DNA of 64,000 nt, taken from Micromussa lordhowensis. Taxonomy: Eukaryota > Cnidaria > Anthozoa > Scleractinia > Lobophylliidae. The stretch covers positions 10,847,426-10,911,425 of the forward strand of contig OZ026603.1 of NCBI GenBank assembly GCA_964020085.1, given 5' to 3'. The notes beneath the pieces are model-generated. The model had not been told where the DNA came from. It searched no databases and worked only from the letters and a program-made list of their open reading frames with translations. The position numbers were made by a program, and so were the translations under genes. Every line of letters begins with the position of its first letter. The stretch's first letter is position 1. Positions 10,181-21,850 of the stretch are shown here, one piece after another.

Positions 10181-13044
10181 AACTCCGGTGTTTGAGATAC
10201 CGCTCGTTATCTGTCTTCACAGCAGGCTAACGTTGACAGTGTAAAGGAATACAGCTTATCACGTTGTGCTAGAAGGCAATGTTGACGTGTTATTGGCATG
10301 CTAAATGACTCCCACGTGAAAATGTCGGGAATGTTCATCGGAAAAGGAGACTAATCCAGTTCCGGAGCTTTATTTGACAGTTAAAAACGGACACGACGGC
10401 GTTCTTTTATTATTTTTATGAATGCAACCCTATAAGATGCCACGATGGTTAAAAACATTGGCGTTTTGCCCTGAACACCGTGATACCAAAAGCCATGGTT
10501 TACACTCTTTAAGGGAGACGACTTTCAACTCAACGTCCCCGGACGTTTTCACATGGGAAACCTCCCGGAGTAATGATTGAGCCGATTTTTTTTTCACTCG
10601 GTGTAGCTGAGGTTTTCGTTAATAAAGAATATGTTCTAAGACTTTTATAACGAAGGCATTTTTTCTAGGCTCATGAAACTTAATTATATCGATTTTTCAC
10701 AGTCGGGAAAATCTTCGTGTTATTAGGAAACGGATTAGCAGAGACGGGAGAGCTTTAAGAACTTTACTTTAAGATCTTGAGCTCCATGTAAGTAGAGAGC
10801 TCGAGCAATTCAAAACTCTCAAATGAGACAAAAGAAGAAAAAGCGGCCCTCCAAAGGAAACTAAACAAAAACCAAATTCGATCGTGACAAAACATCATAC
10901 AGAGTACGAACTGAATCTGCCTAAGCCAACTACCCGACGATCGTAAAATATAAATCAGGGATCGGAATTCAATTAGGACTCAGTGATCTGTGCATCGATC
11001 TTTACGTCTCGTCACCATTGACATCAACTGGACAAAACTGTTCAGGAGACCCACGAGCAAGACACGAAATGAACACGAACGTGACTGTTGCTTACGAGTT
11101 TTGTTATGACGCCATTTGTAAGGGAACTCAACGTTCATTTTAAATGTAATGTTCTGTAAATCTTACCTTGTTGCTGTGTAACTGTGTGTAAGTAATGTTT
11201 GCCCGTGTCTCAGGCCTTTGAGCGGCTGTGAGCTTCTTTGTAGCACATCACCCCTCCTGAGTGGATGCAAAGCTGAATAAGACTTACGTTCTTGCCCTGC
11301 TTTTTTTAGTGTTGTGACTGGAGCCGATCATGAGCTCCTGATCCTGGTTCTTCAACTCCAACAACATGTCGTTGCAGGTCGGCCAACATTTAGAGGTCAA
11401 TGGTTTTCATTACGTTCCCAAAGACAACGATCGATTTATAAGCATATGAGCTTTAGTACTCCCATCATATGTAGGGAACCGCTGATTTGGCGAGTTATTT
11501 CTTTGATTAGCTTATAGATGTTGTTATTTTAATCTTTTATGTTAAAGTGTCCCCATTAAGTAGTTTTATTACTGCTACTATAGCCCGCTTAAATAAAGTT
11601 ACTAACCTACTTACATCTAAACTGATTCTTGCAATACAGTGTAGGTGTGAGGGAGACTGTTAAAAATACGTGGAAGGGGATGTGGGGGGGGGGGGGAGGG
11701 TGGGAAAGGGGATACTTGTTCTAGGGATATCGATTCCAGCGACTCATCGCCCTGTTGATGCCATCATTAATTAACGTACTTTGAAGTATGTCGTCTGCAC
11801 GAAATCCCGGCACGAAATCAGCTGGCATGTGGAAAAACATTGTTGTTCCGTTTTTTTTATTTGCTGATTACGGATTCTGAAAGGTCTTAACACCCGAGCG
11901 AATATCTAGGTATAAAGGATCAACGTTCCGTATTTTGCACGACCTCTCTGACATGCTGTCCGTGACAGCCATTCACAAATTTATCACAAAATTAGATTGC
12001 CTCGATTTCCTCCCCGTCGGCCGGTAATCGATCTTACTGACTGTTCAGCACTGTGTGTAATAAAAGATGGGTCTTTAACAGTTTATGTGAAAAAAAAAAA
12101 CCAAAAGGGAGAAAGAGAAACAGACAAACAAACAAACAAATCGAATTACCACAACGCAACGACCAAAACCACAAGTGTGGGTCGTGAGATGTCAGGTTTG
12201 ATTCTCCACCTCACTTTCGGCAATTTTTTTCGCATGCATTTAAATAGCATGTGTACAGCAACTTCCTCCCCTCAAATAGAGCAAAAGAAAATGTATAGTT
12301 ACGTTCAACACAGGTTCCCGCGTTTCACAGTTTATTATTGTGGTACAGAATCTAAGAATTGAAACATTTCATATTTAGAATTCTTGATTGCACGGCATCT
12401 GCAAGGCTGGGAATTTCAGCCTAGCTAGAGGGCTGGAACTTTGTTGCGACTACATAATGAATTTGAGCATGGGGTGAAACCTTTTAAAATATCTTCATAC
12501 CCCAGACTGAAATTTCAATCCAATTACGTTTTAATTCGTTTGACGGCCTGCATGAAATTCCCAGCCCGTTTGAGAGATTTAAATTTAATTAACTTTATGA
12601 GCTTGCAAAGGCAAAGGAACATCAACCAAAACAAAACGATAAAAGGTCATAAACGAGAGTCACTATGAACCTTCTTTAAATGTATGCGGCCGTGAATGTA
12701 ATCCCTTGTAATATTACCTCCCATCGGAGGTAAGCATGCGATCTGGATCAGGCGTTCATCCGAAGGAACCGAGAACGTGACCAGAGTGGGTGGATTCGTC
12801 GGTTCCTTTGATGTAGCATGATCTGTGTCATCTTGATCACTGACCCCAAACCATTCTAGTACATTTTTTTCTTCAGAAGAGTGTATTTTATAAGAATATC
12901 GAGGCTGCAATTTGAGAAATTTTAAAAATATAGATAAGGATATTCAGCCTCGGCTGAAAGAAATGTTCTTATAAAAAAGAGTGTATAAATCTTTCTTTTT
13001 CTGTTTCTGTATTATTACCAGGAAAACATAAAACAAAATAAAAG
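10181..13044. other. gene-free stretch upstream of the receptor gene
   Basis: No domain-bearing frame. It holds a G-run near 11685-11697 and A-rich low complexity near 12090-12140. A possible splice acceptor (TATTATTACCAG at 13010-13021) just before the receptor start suggests a 5'UTR exon somewhere in this stretch, which I cannot place. Confidence 0.4.
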
Positions 13045-14028
13045 ATGGAATCCCCAGCAAGAATCATATTTACCGTCATATACATCATAACCATGATTGC
13101 CTCCTTGTCTGGAAACATTCTTCTAATCTACATCGTGTGGAAGAAACCGCAGGCAAGATCACTGACCAGCTTCATGTTCGTCAATAATGCTGTGGCAGAT
13201 TTACTGGTCACCTTGGTTGTGATCCCTTACACTATTTCCAATTTCTATATGGAGGGCGTGTGGCTACTGAGTGGTGTCATTGGAGAAATCACGTGCAAAA
13301 CAGTAATATACATAGCTTTCTTCACCATAAGCACGTCCATTCTCTGTCTGACATTTATGGCGGTTGACAGATTTTATGCAGTGGTTTATCCATTCCGACA
13401 GCTTCTTTGGTTCAGAAAACCCAAAGTCCTTACACCAGTTGTTTGGATCCTGTCAATGGCGTTCATGTCTATCGTTCCGGTTTTTATAGTTTTGCAACCA
13501 CATCCTGAAAACTCGAACTATCAGTGCGTGACCGAGTTTACAATTTTGGGAAACGCATCCACAGTCATTCGCGGGATTTACACCTACTTTTTCGTCATCA
13601 ACTATTTGCTTCCTGTAAGTGTCATTTCCGTTCTTTACACCATTACTGCTCGTAAGCTGTGGTCCCATGAGGCACCAGGAGATGGTCTCATTCATAATCA
13701 CCAACGACAGCAACAGACCAAGAGGAGGGTTGTCCGAATGCTCATCATCGTTTTCACAACCTTTGCTCTCTGTTGGCTTCCCGGGCAGGTGTCTCAGCTG
13801 TATTTCGCAGTAACGGCTAAGGATTTACCAATTGTTCAGGCAGTCTGCTATTGGTTTGGCTACAACAACAGCGCCATTAACCCATGGTTGTACATCGGCT
13901 TAAACAGCAAGATCCATCGTCAATTCACCTCAATGATGAGCATCAAGTCGAAGCGATATAAAACTCGTGCTTCAAAAACGGAGAATAAAGAGATGTTTAT
14001 TAAAGCGAAGAATGAGACATGCTTGTAA
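13045..14028 (+). CDS. class A (rhodopsin-family) G-protein-coupled receptor
   Basis: The 327-residue single-exon frame has seven hydrophobic segments and family landmarks: GN in helix 1 (residues 23-24), the helix-2 block NNAVADLL with its Asp, DRF in place of the usual DRY at the end of helix 3, CWLP in helix 6, and NPWLY matching NPxxY in helix 7. A basic tail follows. Extracellular Cys residues in the helix-3 start and loop 2 can form the usual disulfide. The N-terminus before helix 1 is only a few residues and has no signal peptide. The pattern is peptide-receptor-like, but the ligand cannot be read from sequence. An acceptor-like CCAG 23 nt upstream implies a spliced 5'UTR. An AATAAA lies near 14326. 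It would act at the plasma membrane through G proteins. Confidence 0.9.
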   Translation: MESPARIIFTVIYIITMIASLSGNILLIYIVWKKPQARSLTSFMFVNNAVADLLVTLVVIPYTISNFYMEGVWLLSGVIGEITCKTVIYIAFFTISTSILCLTFMAVDRFYAVVYPFRQLLWFRKPKVLTPVVWILSMAFMSIVPVFIVLQPHPENSNYQCVTEFTILGNASTVIRGIYTYFFVINYLLPVSVISVLYTITARKLWSHEAPGDGLIHNHQRQQQTKRRVVRMLIIVFTTFALCWLPGQVSQLYFAVTAKDLPIVQAVCYWFGYNNSAINPWLYIGLNSKIHRQFTSMMSIKSKRYKTRASKTENKEMFIKAKNETCL

Positions 14029-14777
14029 CTATGAAGAAAGTTAATTTAAATACCCAACAGATGTTGTGTGCGGGTAGTGTGTGCGTGTGTTTTTTCTCAC
14101 ACGTTATCAACTCTCTTTTTCACACTTACATATAAAACAGCAAAGAGAGAATCACGGAATTCTGTAAAGTTGATCGTTGGATCAATGAAATAACATTTAT
14201 TTACCCAGATTGGCATAGCAATTATAAAATGCTCTTCAAGTATGGTATGTAACCGCATGGATAGTTTTTTGGGACGATTTTAGTTTCATTTTATTTTAGT
14301 TTTCTATATTTTAGGGGCGTTTTCAATAAAACAATTATTCTACGAAACCGAGTTGGATATGAGACGATGATAGTCAACTAGGCAATACGTGCCTTGTTGG
14401 CTATCTAATACCTCATATCCAACCACCGCTCGTGGAGTAATTGTTCAATATTTGTTTCCCGATTCATATGCTTACATTTCACGTATTTTCTCTTCTAAAT
14501 GCAGGAAACGGAACAAACAGCGGTCCTGTAAACAAATTTGGTCATCCCGGGCTGTTTTTTTTGTTTCAGCTGGTTTGGTGTTAGTATTTTGCAAGATTGC
14601 CGTTCTTTGTTGTTCAATAGTCAAAAGCATAGAGGTAGTACCGTGCCAGGACACATTGAACAGAAAAGTGACAAGACAGCGGAAAACGAAACAATTCAAA
14701 AATTTCAATTTCCGCGAAAAAAGAGAATAACCAAGTTATGAAAGAAAGGGAAAATTTGCGGTACACTCTGAAATTGA
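14029..14777. other. receptor 3' flank, gene-free
   Basis: Contains a candidate AATAAA poly(A) signal near 14326 and no further supported gene. Confidence 0.45.
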
Positions 14778-14809
<32 letters not shown>

Positions 14810-14902
14810 GATTGGTTGATTTGAACTACAACTTTGAATGTGACTGTCCGATGACAAACTGTCCGATGACAAACTGTCCGATAACAAACTGTCCGACAAC
14901 AA
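14778..14902 (+). repeat. two adjacent small tandem repeats
   Basis: A 32-bp unit beginning GATTGGTTGATTT occurs twice (14778-14841). It runs directly into about four copies of a 15-bp unit CTGTCCGATGACAAA with drift (14842-14902). Confidence 0.85.
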
Positions 14903-15059
14903 CTTGGCAAGTGAATAAGTGGAAAATAGGAGTTTTTTAAACCAATCACAATTGAGGAAATTGTAATTTTTATGATTATTATTACTATTTAAGAAAGGGC
15001 ACCGAAATAACTAGCTAAGCATTTTGATAACAAGAATGTAATATAATTAAAAATAATTT

Positions 15060-15325
15060 AGTTTTATCGACTGGGTTGATAATGTGAATTGTCCACCGTA
15101 AAGAGATTCGGATGCTGACGTTTCGAGCGTTAGACCTTTGTCGGAGCGAATCGCTCCCTTCGTCGGATTCGCTCCGACGAAGGGCTAATGCTCGAAACGT
15201 CAGCATCCGAATCTCTTTACGGTGGACAATTCACATTATCAACCCAGTTGATAAAACCAAATTATCTTTAACATTCCCACCGACGCAGCACCAAAGTTTC
15301 TTTAGAAACTTACACCCTTTATAAT
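15060..15325. repeat. R1 repeat, palindromic full form
   Basis: Left arm 15060-15150 and right arm 15165-15260 are near reverse complements. Each carries the TTATCAACCCAGTTGATAA hairpin, the ATCTCTTTACGG block and the GAAGGGCTAA...CGAAACGTCAGC box. The right side continues into the common tail CCCACCGACGCAGCACCA. The other R1 copies look like halves or shortened versions. Open frames in both directions across it share the same peptide because of the palindrome. Confidence 0.8.
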
Positions 15326-15729
15326 TAAAAATAGAAGAGTAACCAGGTTTTGGAAACAAATTTAGTCCATGGGCCAGGACCCTGGAAAGATCTATTTGGT
15401 ATCAAAACGAGGGACAAATTCTAACACCCATTTTTATCAACATTGATACCTCGAGTTTATTTTGATGTATGATAACCATGGCAAATGAGTAGCTTTACTA
15501 GGATTACCACGTGATTAAATGACGTCACTCGGTTAGGCTGAATGAGCAGAATTGGTAAAGAGATGCCTTATAATAGTTAAATGGAAACTTGAAAATGTTC
15601 CATACATTGATTTTTAGTTATTGCAAACTTCAAACGCAGTTTAGAGACTTAATTACAATAACTTATATATAACTTATAGGTATTATCCCTAAATGGTTTC
15701 CATAGTAACACTTGTCAAATTACAAATAG

Positions 15730-16350
15730 GAACAATAAGACGGAAAATGGAAATAATGGTTTTTGAATAAAAAACGGTTTTAATTTCGCCAAAAAACGGT
15801 CTCGGGGTTGGCAAAAACCGGTTTTAAGTTCGGCAAAGACAGGTTTTGTTGCCTGCCAAAACCGGTTTTTAGTTCACCAAAAACAGGTTTTGGGGTTCAC
15901 GAAAAACCGGTTTTTTGGTCGAAAAGAACGGTTTTAAGTTCACCAAAAACAGGTTTTGGAGTCCGCCAAAACCGATATTAAGATCGGCAAAACCCGGCTT
16001 TAGTTCGTCGAGAACAGCTTTAGGTGTCTGCCAAAACCGGTTTTAAGTTCACCAAAAACAGGTTTTATGGTTCGCGAAAACCGGTTTTGAGTTCGCAAAA
16101 ACCCGGTTTTGGGGTCGGCAATAACAGGTTTAGAGGTCGGAAAACCGGTTTTGAGTTCGGCAACAACCAGTTTTGAGTTCGCCAGAAACCGGCTTTGGGG
16201 TCGGCAACATCCGGTTTTGCGGTCTTAAGTTCACCAAAAACAGGTTTTGGGGTCCGCGAAAACCGGTTCGCTAAAACCTGGTTTTGGCGTCAGAAAAGAG
16301 CGGTTTTAAGTTCAGCAAAAACTGGTTTTTAGCTCGCCAAAGACTGGTTT
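15730..16350. repeat. AAACCGGTTT minisatellite, block 1
   Basis: About two dozen degenerate units of 23-30 bp, each built around the self-complementary core AAACCGGTTT followed by a linker such as GGGGTCGGCA or AAGTTCGCCA. The linkers vary and the core is best conserved. Both strands stay open in places only because of the repeat. Confidence 0.9.
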
Positions 16351-16639
16351 TAGTGTGTGTGATAGCTTAGCTAGAATGTATTTTTCGTATCAGTCACTGT
16401 CATACCTTCGCTGTAAATATTCAATTTACATGATTTAAATTAAATTAAGAACGCGACTGGATGCTTTCTAGCACAGCCACATACCACAAATGTGGCCAAT
16501 GCAATCCTTTGTCTAATATCTTCATTTAGATACTGATGAATATTTCAGAATTAGACCTACCGACTTTTAAAGATCATTATTTAAATGTGGGCTTTGTACT
16601 AAATGTCAGTTATATTCCAGCAAAAAAGACTCCTGCTTA

Positions 16640-17090
16640 ACTGTTAACCGGTTTGAAGTTCGCCAAAAACCGGTTTTGGGGTCGGCAAAACCGGTTTTGG
16701 GATCAGAAAAAACCTGTTTGAACTTCGCGAATAACCGGTTTTTAAGTCGGCAAAACCGGTTTTAGGGTCGAAAAAACCGGTTTTGGGGTCGGAAAAAACC
16801 GGTTTTGGGATCGCAAAAACAGGTTTGTAGTTTGCCATAAAACGGTTTTGGGGTCAGAAAAAAACCGGTTTGAAGCTCGCAAAAACCGGTTTTGGGGTCA
16901 GAGAAAATCCTTTTTGAAGTCGGCAAAACCGGTTTTAGGGTCGAAAAAACCGGTTTTGGTATCGGAAACAACCGGTTTGGGATCGCAAAAACCGGTTTGT
17001 AGTTCGTCAAAACCGGTTTCGTGGTCGGAAAAACGGGTTTTAGGGACGGAGAAACCGGTTTTAAGTTCGCCAAAAACCGGTTTTGCATCG
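16640..17090. repeat. AAACCGGTTT minisatellite, block 2
   Basis: Same unit as block 1, about eighteen units, separated from it by about 290 bp of unrelated AT-rich sequence. Long minus-strand frames here translate to a KPVF/KTGF-type repeat, a consequence of the tandem DNA and not a supported protein. Confidence 0.9.
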
Positions 17091-17099
17091 CCCAGAATG

Positions 17100-18185
17100 C
17101 CACGACACATCCGGGAACTTTTTTATGTGAGCCGGCGCTAAATTCAAAGTCGATTAGAGAAAAGTGCGAATAATAACAAAGAATACGGACAAAAAGCGGC
17201 CACCAGCCCGTGCGATCCTCTGTTTTACGGGCATATTAACTCCTCTGGCTTGGTAGTAGTATATGGAAATTGTAGAGAAAGGATCAATTTATGATTTAGA
17301 ACAAAAAATTGTTTTTTAAGGTCTCTACAAGTATTATCAAAGTTGCTTTGAAAATAGTCTATTTTGGGAGCTTTCTTGTATGGAAGCTGTTCTTCAAGCG
17401 GAATATTCCGAAGAACTGATCAGTTAAGTTTACGGGCCGGTAGCATATGGAAAAGTTGGCTTACGACGCCTACAAGTACTATCAAAATGAGGTTTTCTGA
17501 AAGTACTCCTTAACCTCTGCAAATTTGCCTGTCGGAGACCGTTCGGCAGAACGGTTGACTGATTTTGAAACTCCCGCGAGCATTAAAACGGATCCAATTT
17601 TGAATAATTATCTCACACAAACAATGGAAAACAATATATACAAGAAGCTAAAAAGACTTCGTAGGCTGCGTGGCACTTGGTACTACATAAATAAAAGTGA
17701 TCAATGTTGGTGGAAGTGCCAAAATCTTAACAAATGCTCGCTCAGGCGTAAGACACGTTCAAGCAGCAATGTCATTTATTTTTATTTTCCCCAGCGTCGT
17801 ACGAATAGAAAAGACCTGTGTTGTCTTTCTAGTCCTCGATCAACGTACAGACTACATAAACCGATCGAGTAAAAGGCTATGTCTAATTAACTGCTTTGAT
17901 CGGTCGAGTAAAAGAGGACAACGATAAAATAGAAGCAAGTCTCTCGCGCACCTCACCGACTTACTTCACACATCAGGCGGTTTGATCGACAGCCACCGAT
18001 TCATTGACGAGAGCAGTCGGGAATCCGAAAGCTAAATCTATGCAATACTGATTATTCCGCGCATCGAAAAACTGGGCACTGCAAGTACATGTCGCGAAAG
18101 ACAATAGCATTCTGGGCGATGGGGGTTGGCAAAAAGCATTTTGTGGCGAACTTCAAATCGGTTTTTACCGTGGGAACAGGTGCTG
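17100..18185. other. gene-free stretch
   Basis: One 115-codon plus-strand frame at 17525-17872 has no domain, signal or splice context that I recognise. I do not call it a gene. Confidence 0.35.
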
Positions 18186-18187
18186 AC

Positions 18188-19170
18188 TTCTGTTTCAGTT
18201 GGAGGTTCACAGTTTATGTCTAGCTCTTGGTCAGAAGGTAGTAATGCTGGGGGGTTTGTTGGAGGGGGTCTATTTAGGAGCTGCTGAAAGTGCTCGACCC
18301 ATCGCTTGTTCTGGTCCTCTGTTGTTGTTAACAGGCGTCCATTAAAAAAAGCAATTAAATCACTAAGGAACAACAAGTCGGCAGGCCCAGATGACATCCC
18401 GGCGGAGTTACTGAAAGCTGATATTGACACCTCAGTGCACATGCTGCACGGCCTCATAGGAAAGATCTGGGATCAGGAATCTATACCATCCGAGTGGAAA
18501 GAGGGTCTTTTGGTGAAGTTACCTAAGAAGGGTGACCTAAGCTTGTGTAAGAACTATAGAGGAATCATGCTTTTGTCAACAGCAGGGAAAGTTTTAAATC
18601 GTATTATTCTTGAACGCATGAGGGAAGCGGTGGATGAGATACTACGAGAAAATCAGGCAGGATTTAGACAATCCAGATCAACATCAGACCAAATATAATA
18701 TATCGTATAATCGTATAATCGTATAATCGTATAATCGTATAATCGTATAATCGTATAATCGTATAATCGTAGAACAATCACTTGAATGGAGGTCCCCACT
18801 CTATATAAATTTTATAGATTACGAGAAAGCATTTGACAGTCTGGACAGAAACACCTTGTGGGATCTGATGGCCAGCTATGGGATTCCTAGAAAGATCATA
18901 TCATTAGTAAAGAACACATACAAGGGCACGAGCTGTCGCATTTTGCATGATAGTGGTTTAACCGAAAAGTTCAGTATTAAAACAGGTGTAAGGCAGGGAT
19001 GTCTCCTATCACCGTTCCTTTTCCTTCTTGCCATTGATTGGGCAATGAAGGAGACAACATCTGACTCTAGGAATGGCATACAGTGGACCCTTGTAGACCA
19101 ACTCGAAGACCTGGACTTTGCCGATGACTTGGCACTTTTGTCTCATACCCATTCCCAGCATTGTAGAGAA
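18188..19170 (+). mobile_element. non-LTR (LINE) retrotransposon RT remnant with 5' inversion
   Basis: Plus-strand 18336-18698 encodes the front of a reverse transcriptase (NNKSAGPDDIPAELL, LPKKGDLSLCKNYRGI, ENQAGFRQSRSTSDQI). 18772-19170 encodes the continuation (FIDYEKAFDSLDR, GVRQGCLLSPFLF and the catalytic FADD). The stretch immediately N-terminal in such proteins lies on the opposite strand at 18340-18188 (RWVEHFQQLLNRPPP...ETEV), ending just where the plus-strand part would continue. That is the structure left by twin priming. The C-terminal half and nuclease are missing, and an octamer array interrupts the frame. Closest in style to RTE/BovB-type RTs. Non-functional. Confidence 0.88.
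18703..18771 (+). repeat. octamer microsatellite (CGTATAAT)n inside the RT frame
   Basis: About 8.5 perfect tandem copies of CGTATAAT sit between the RT blocks ending STSDQI and starting VEQSLEW. The flanking CGTA/TAATCGTAG suggests the array grew from a short native motif after the element died. Confidence 0.95.
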
Positions 19171-19371
19171 AAACATGGTGGTGAGATACAACGATTTCAA
19201 ATGAATGTAACTGGTGTCTACCCTAATGACGCGATGCTTAGACAAATATCAGAGGGTATTAAGATCAACAATGTAGATGAAGATTCATTGATGAACTCTA
19301 AAAACGAATGGAACTATTTCCAGATTCCGCGTGCTGTAATTACCTACGGCCGCGTTGCCCCGCCGAGATGA

Positions 19372-20101
19372 GATGTCTCGTGAGGAGTTATATGAAGTCT
19401 GAAGAAGCGTGGACCTTTTTAATGTCTCTTACATGAATGATAGACTTATTTTTAATGGAGGACGACTGAAGAGGATCGTTGATCGAAATATATATCGGAC
19501 TCCCGCGAGTTTTAAAGGTTTTAAAGACTTTATTTTCCTAGTAATAACGATTTTACAGTTTAAATAAGTTAGCTAAGTGCGTCGAGCGTGTACAAAAGAC
19601 GTGATGTCTAATTATTCTCGGTATTCAAACACGTTCCTAGCTTCGATCCACGAGATTTCACGAAGATAACCCATAGTAATTGAAGAAGTAAGCCCAATAT
19701 ATGAATACTTTCTCCTCTTTTATAGAAGAATAAATATGGCCGTTCTGAACTGTATCGGGATCAAAAATCTTCTCACATACCATTTACCTTTACAACAGGC
19801 AATTTGATTGGTGTTTAATAGTAGATCGTATCTGATTGCTGTGACGTACATACATCTCTCAATGATCCACCCGTCCATAACATACCCGACAAGCCCACTA
19901 AAAGATATTTTTTTACAAACAAAATAACTCAAAAACGAGTGGAAGTTTAAGAAAACGAGAAATGCGAAAAATTTCTTTTAGAAAACATCGCGACGAAAAA
20001 CAGGAAAACAACTTGTCTACTTTGATTATCAAAATGTGAATTCTCTTTGTTTGCGCCATCATTACGTCAACAGCTCGTGCTAGTTCTGTGTTTCTATTGA
20101 G
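19372..20101. other. gene-free stretch
   Basis: No supported exon or bounded repeat. Confidence 0.4.
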
Positions 20102-20286
20102 TTTAAGTATAAATCTACTAGCGTTCTATCACGAATGCCGTTCTCTGATTGGCTACGCTGTGATAGATAGTGAGTAGCGTAGCAGTGGACCTTTGTTAGC
20201 AAAATGACGGCCGCTTCTTGGCGTTTTCGAAGTGTCTGTGAAGAGGATTTTGATAAAGTTTTAAACGACTAGTAGATTTATACTAA
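20102..20286. mobile_element. 185-bp MITE
   Basis: Terminal inverted repeats of about 22 bp (TTTAAGTATAAATCTACTAG and CTAGTAGATTTATACTAAA). The interior contains a short frame starting ATGACGGCC that runs to the right repeat, perhaps a scrap of the parent element's start. No transposase is present. Confidence 0.7.
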
Positions 20287-20834
20287 AACAATTAGATTAT
20301 TGGCTCTCGATTTCTGTGCGTGCTGGTTGAATCGGGGTACGCCCTCGTTAACTATTGCGCGATAAAAATCTCGAGCTCATAATGTAATTGTTTATTAGAA
20401 ATACGATTATTAACCAATCAGCGCGCGTAGTTTCTTAGGGTTTTTTTCTAATATACATTATTATCTACAGCAATGATCTTCAAAGCAGCAATTGGTTGAT
20501 ACCTGTAGCTACTGATAATTACTCGTACTTGTGTCAATAAAGACTGCATAAAACAACACTTAAACACTTGATGTGTCAGGATAATCTGAAGAGAGAAAGG
20601 GGGAGTCTATCCTTTGCTATAACATATATCTTGTTCATCAAATGCACCTTCCGACATAGTTAGGAAGGTGGGGAATTTAATTGGCAATATGTAGTGGCTT
20701 AATAGGTAGTGCAATGGAACTGTTCACAATCAATCTTCGTGTGCTTGAAGTTTCAGCCATGTTGTGTTGTTATTAAAATTTTATGCTCAAAGAAGTGATA
20801 TGCGTAGATGAATACTGATTCTACACTCACTGAT

Positions 20835-21628
20835 ATATGACTGTGCCACGCTGTTGGCGTAATTCGTATCAAACGAGATAAGATGGGGGGGAGGGCTAAA
20901 CTTGTGGGATACAGGTGTGCCTCTGTCTTGATTTGCATCAAATTCCTGAAATTTAGTCGATAAGCTAATAGCTAAATATCTGAGTGTATTAGCAAATGTT
21001 CAGTGACCTTAAGGCTGAAAGAGAATTAGGTATCTCAAGATCAGTCTATATGGAAAGAGAACCTGTTCGACAAACTCTAGATCTTGCTAAGTGGATTGCA
21101 AATTTTACATGCCAAAAAACCTTCCTTGTTGCGGATGAGTACGTCTGTCTCTCGCTGCCAAACAAATTAACATGCATGATGTGTAGGCATAAAATGTGAA
21201 TTCGAAATACTGTCTTGCCTACTTGCAACTGAAAAGGTTTTCAGAGCTTTATTATAGGTGTACTGTTATATATAGTCAAGAAGATAGACAATTACGAGAT
21301 TCACAAATGTTTTATACCGTAGGAGAATTGTGGCCTAGTAGATGATAAAAGTGGAAGTTGACTCCATCATCGCTGTATTGTAGCTTATATTTGGTTACCC
21401 ACTGGTCAACTGCATTTCTTCCTTGTGTCACTATCTGTGTTACTTTGGTGTCACTAACAAGACTGTTTGACATCATTTGTATGAGCTGACCATCCTCCTG
21501 TTTTCTTCCCCCTGCCAGGAAGTTCAGCCTATCCTGGATTGCAGGATGATTGCCATCGCATTGTGATGAGGCGGTAATTTGAAAATCTTTGGCGAGACGA
21601 CTTTCCATTCCTATCGGTTTTCTTCACG
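20835..21628 (-). pseudogene. discoidin (F5/8 type C) domain module, decayed copy A
   Basis: Exon 1 is 21628-21318 and exon 2 starts at 20945, both with good splice signals. Exon 1 encodes FQITASSQCDGNHPAIQ and later VTQGRNAVDQWVTKYKLQY, the hallmark of cnidarian-type F5/8C domains. The first conserved Cys codon is a TGA stop, a 1-nt frame change lies near the GGRK/KTGG region, the WxQVDLG strand is partly deleted, and exon 2 is shifted at a G-run and lacks the normal YGC end. In intact proteins this domain is extracellular and binds glycans or lipids. Copy B lies about 1.28 kb away. Confidence 0.85.
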
Positions 21629-21850
21629 CTGTGTCAATAAAAAAGCAATTAACTAAAAGCAACCAAAAATGGTACTTTCACAAAGAAATGCTTGGCTTAC
21701 AGACAAAAGAATAGATTTGTTTTTGCGACTTCGTATGGAAATCGTATTACCCGTCCCTTCGTTAGCAAACTTAGTCCAGGACAAGACAGTCTTCCTCTCT
21801 GTAACCCGGTAATTTCCTGACCTTGGAGACTTTGAGAGCAGCAGATAGTA

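Noticed and set aside
15730..17090. CRISPR-like array
   Set aside because: Unit about 25 bp with no unique spacers, eukaryotic context, no cas genes.
16640..17110. Long minus- and plus-strand frames of KPVF/KTGF repeats as a repetitive protein
   Set aside because: They follow the DNA minisatellite exactly, appear in several frames at once, and have no start context or splice support.
17525..17872. 115-codon frame, possibly a small cysteine-containing protein
   Set aside because: No signal peptide, domain, or splice or promoter context; composition like its surroundings.
18038..18457. 139-codon minus-strand frame as a gene
   Set aside because: Its recognisable part is the inverted 5' portion of the LINE; the remainder is unrelated sequence.
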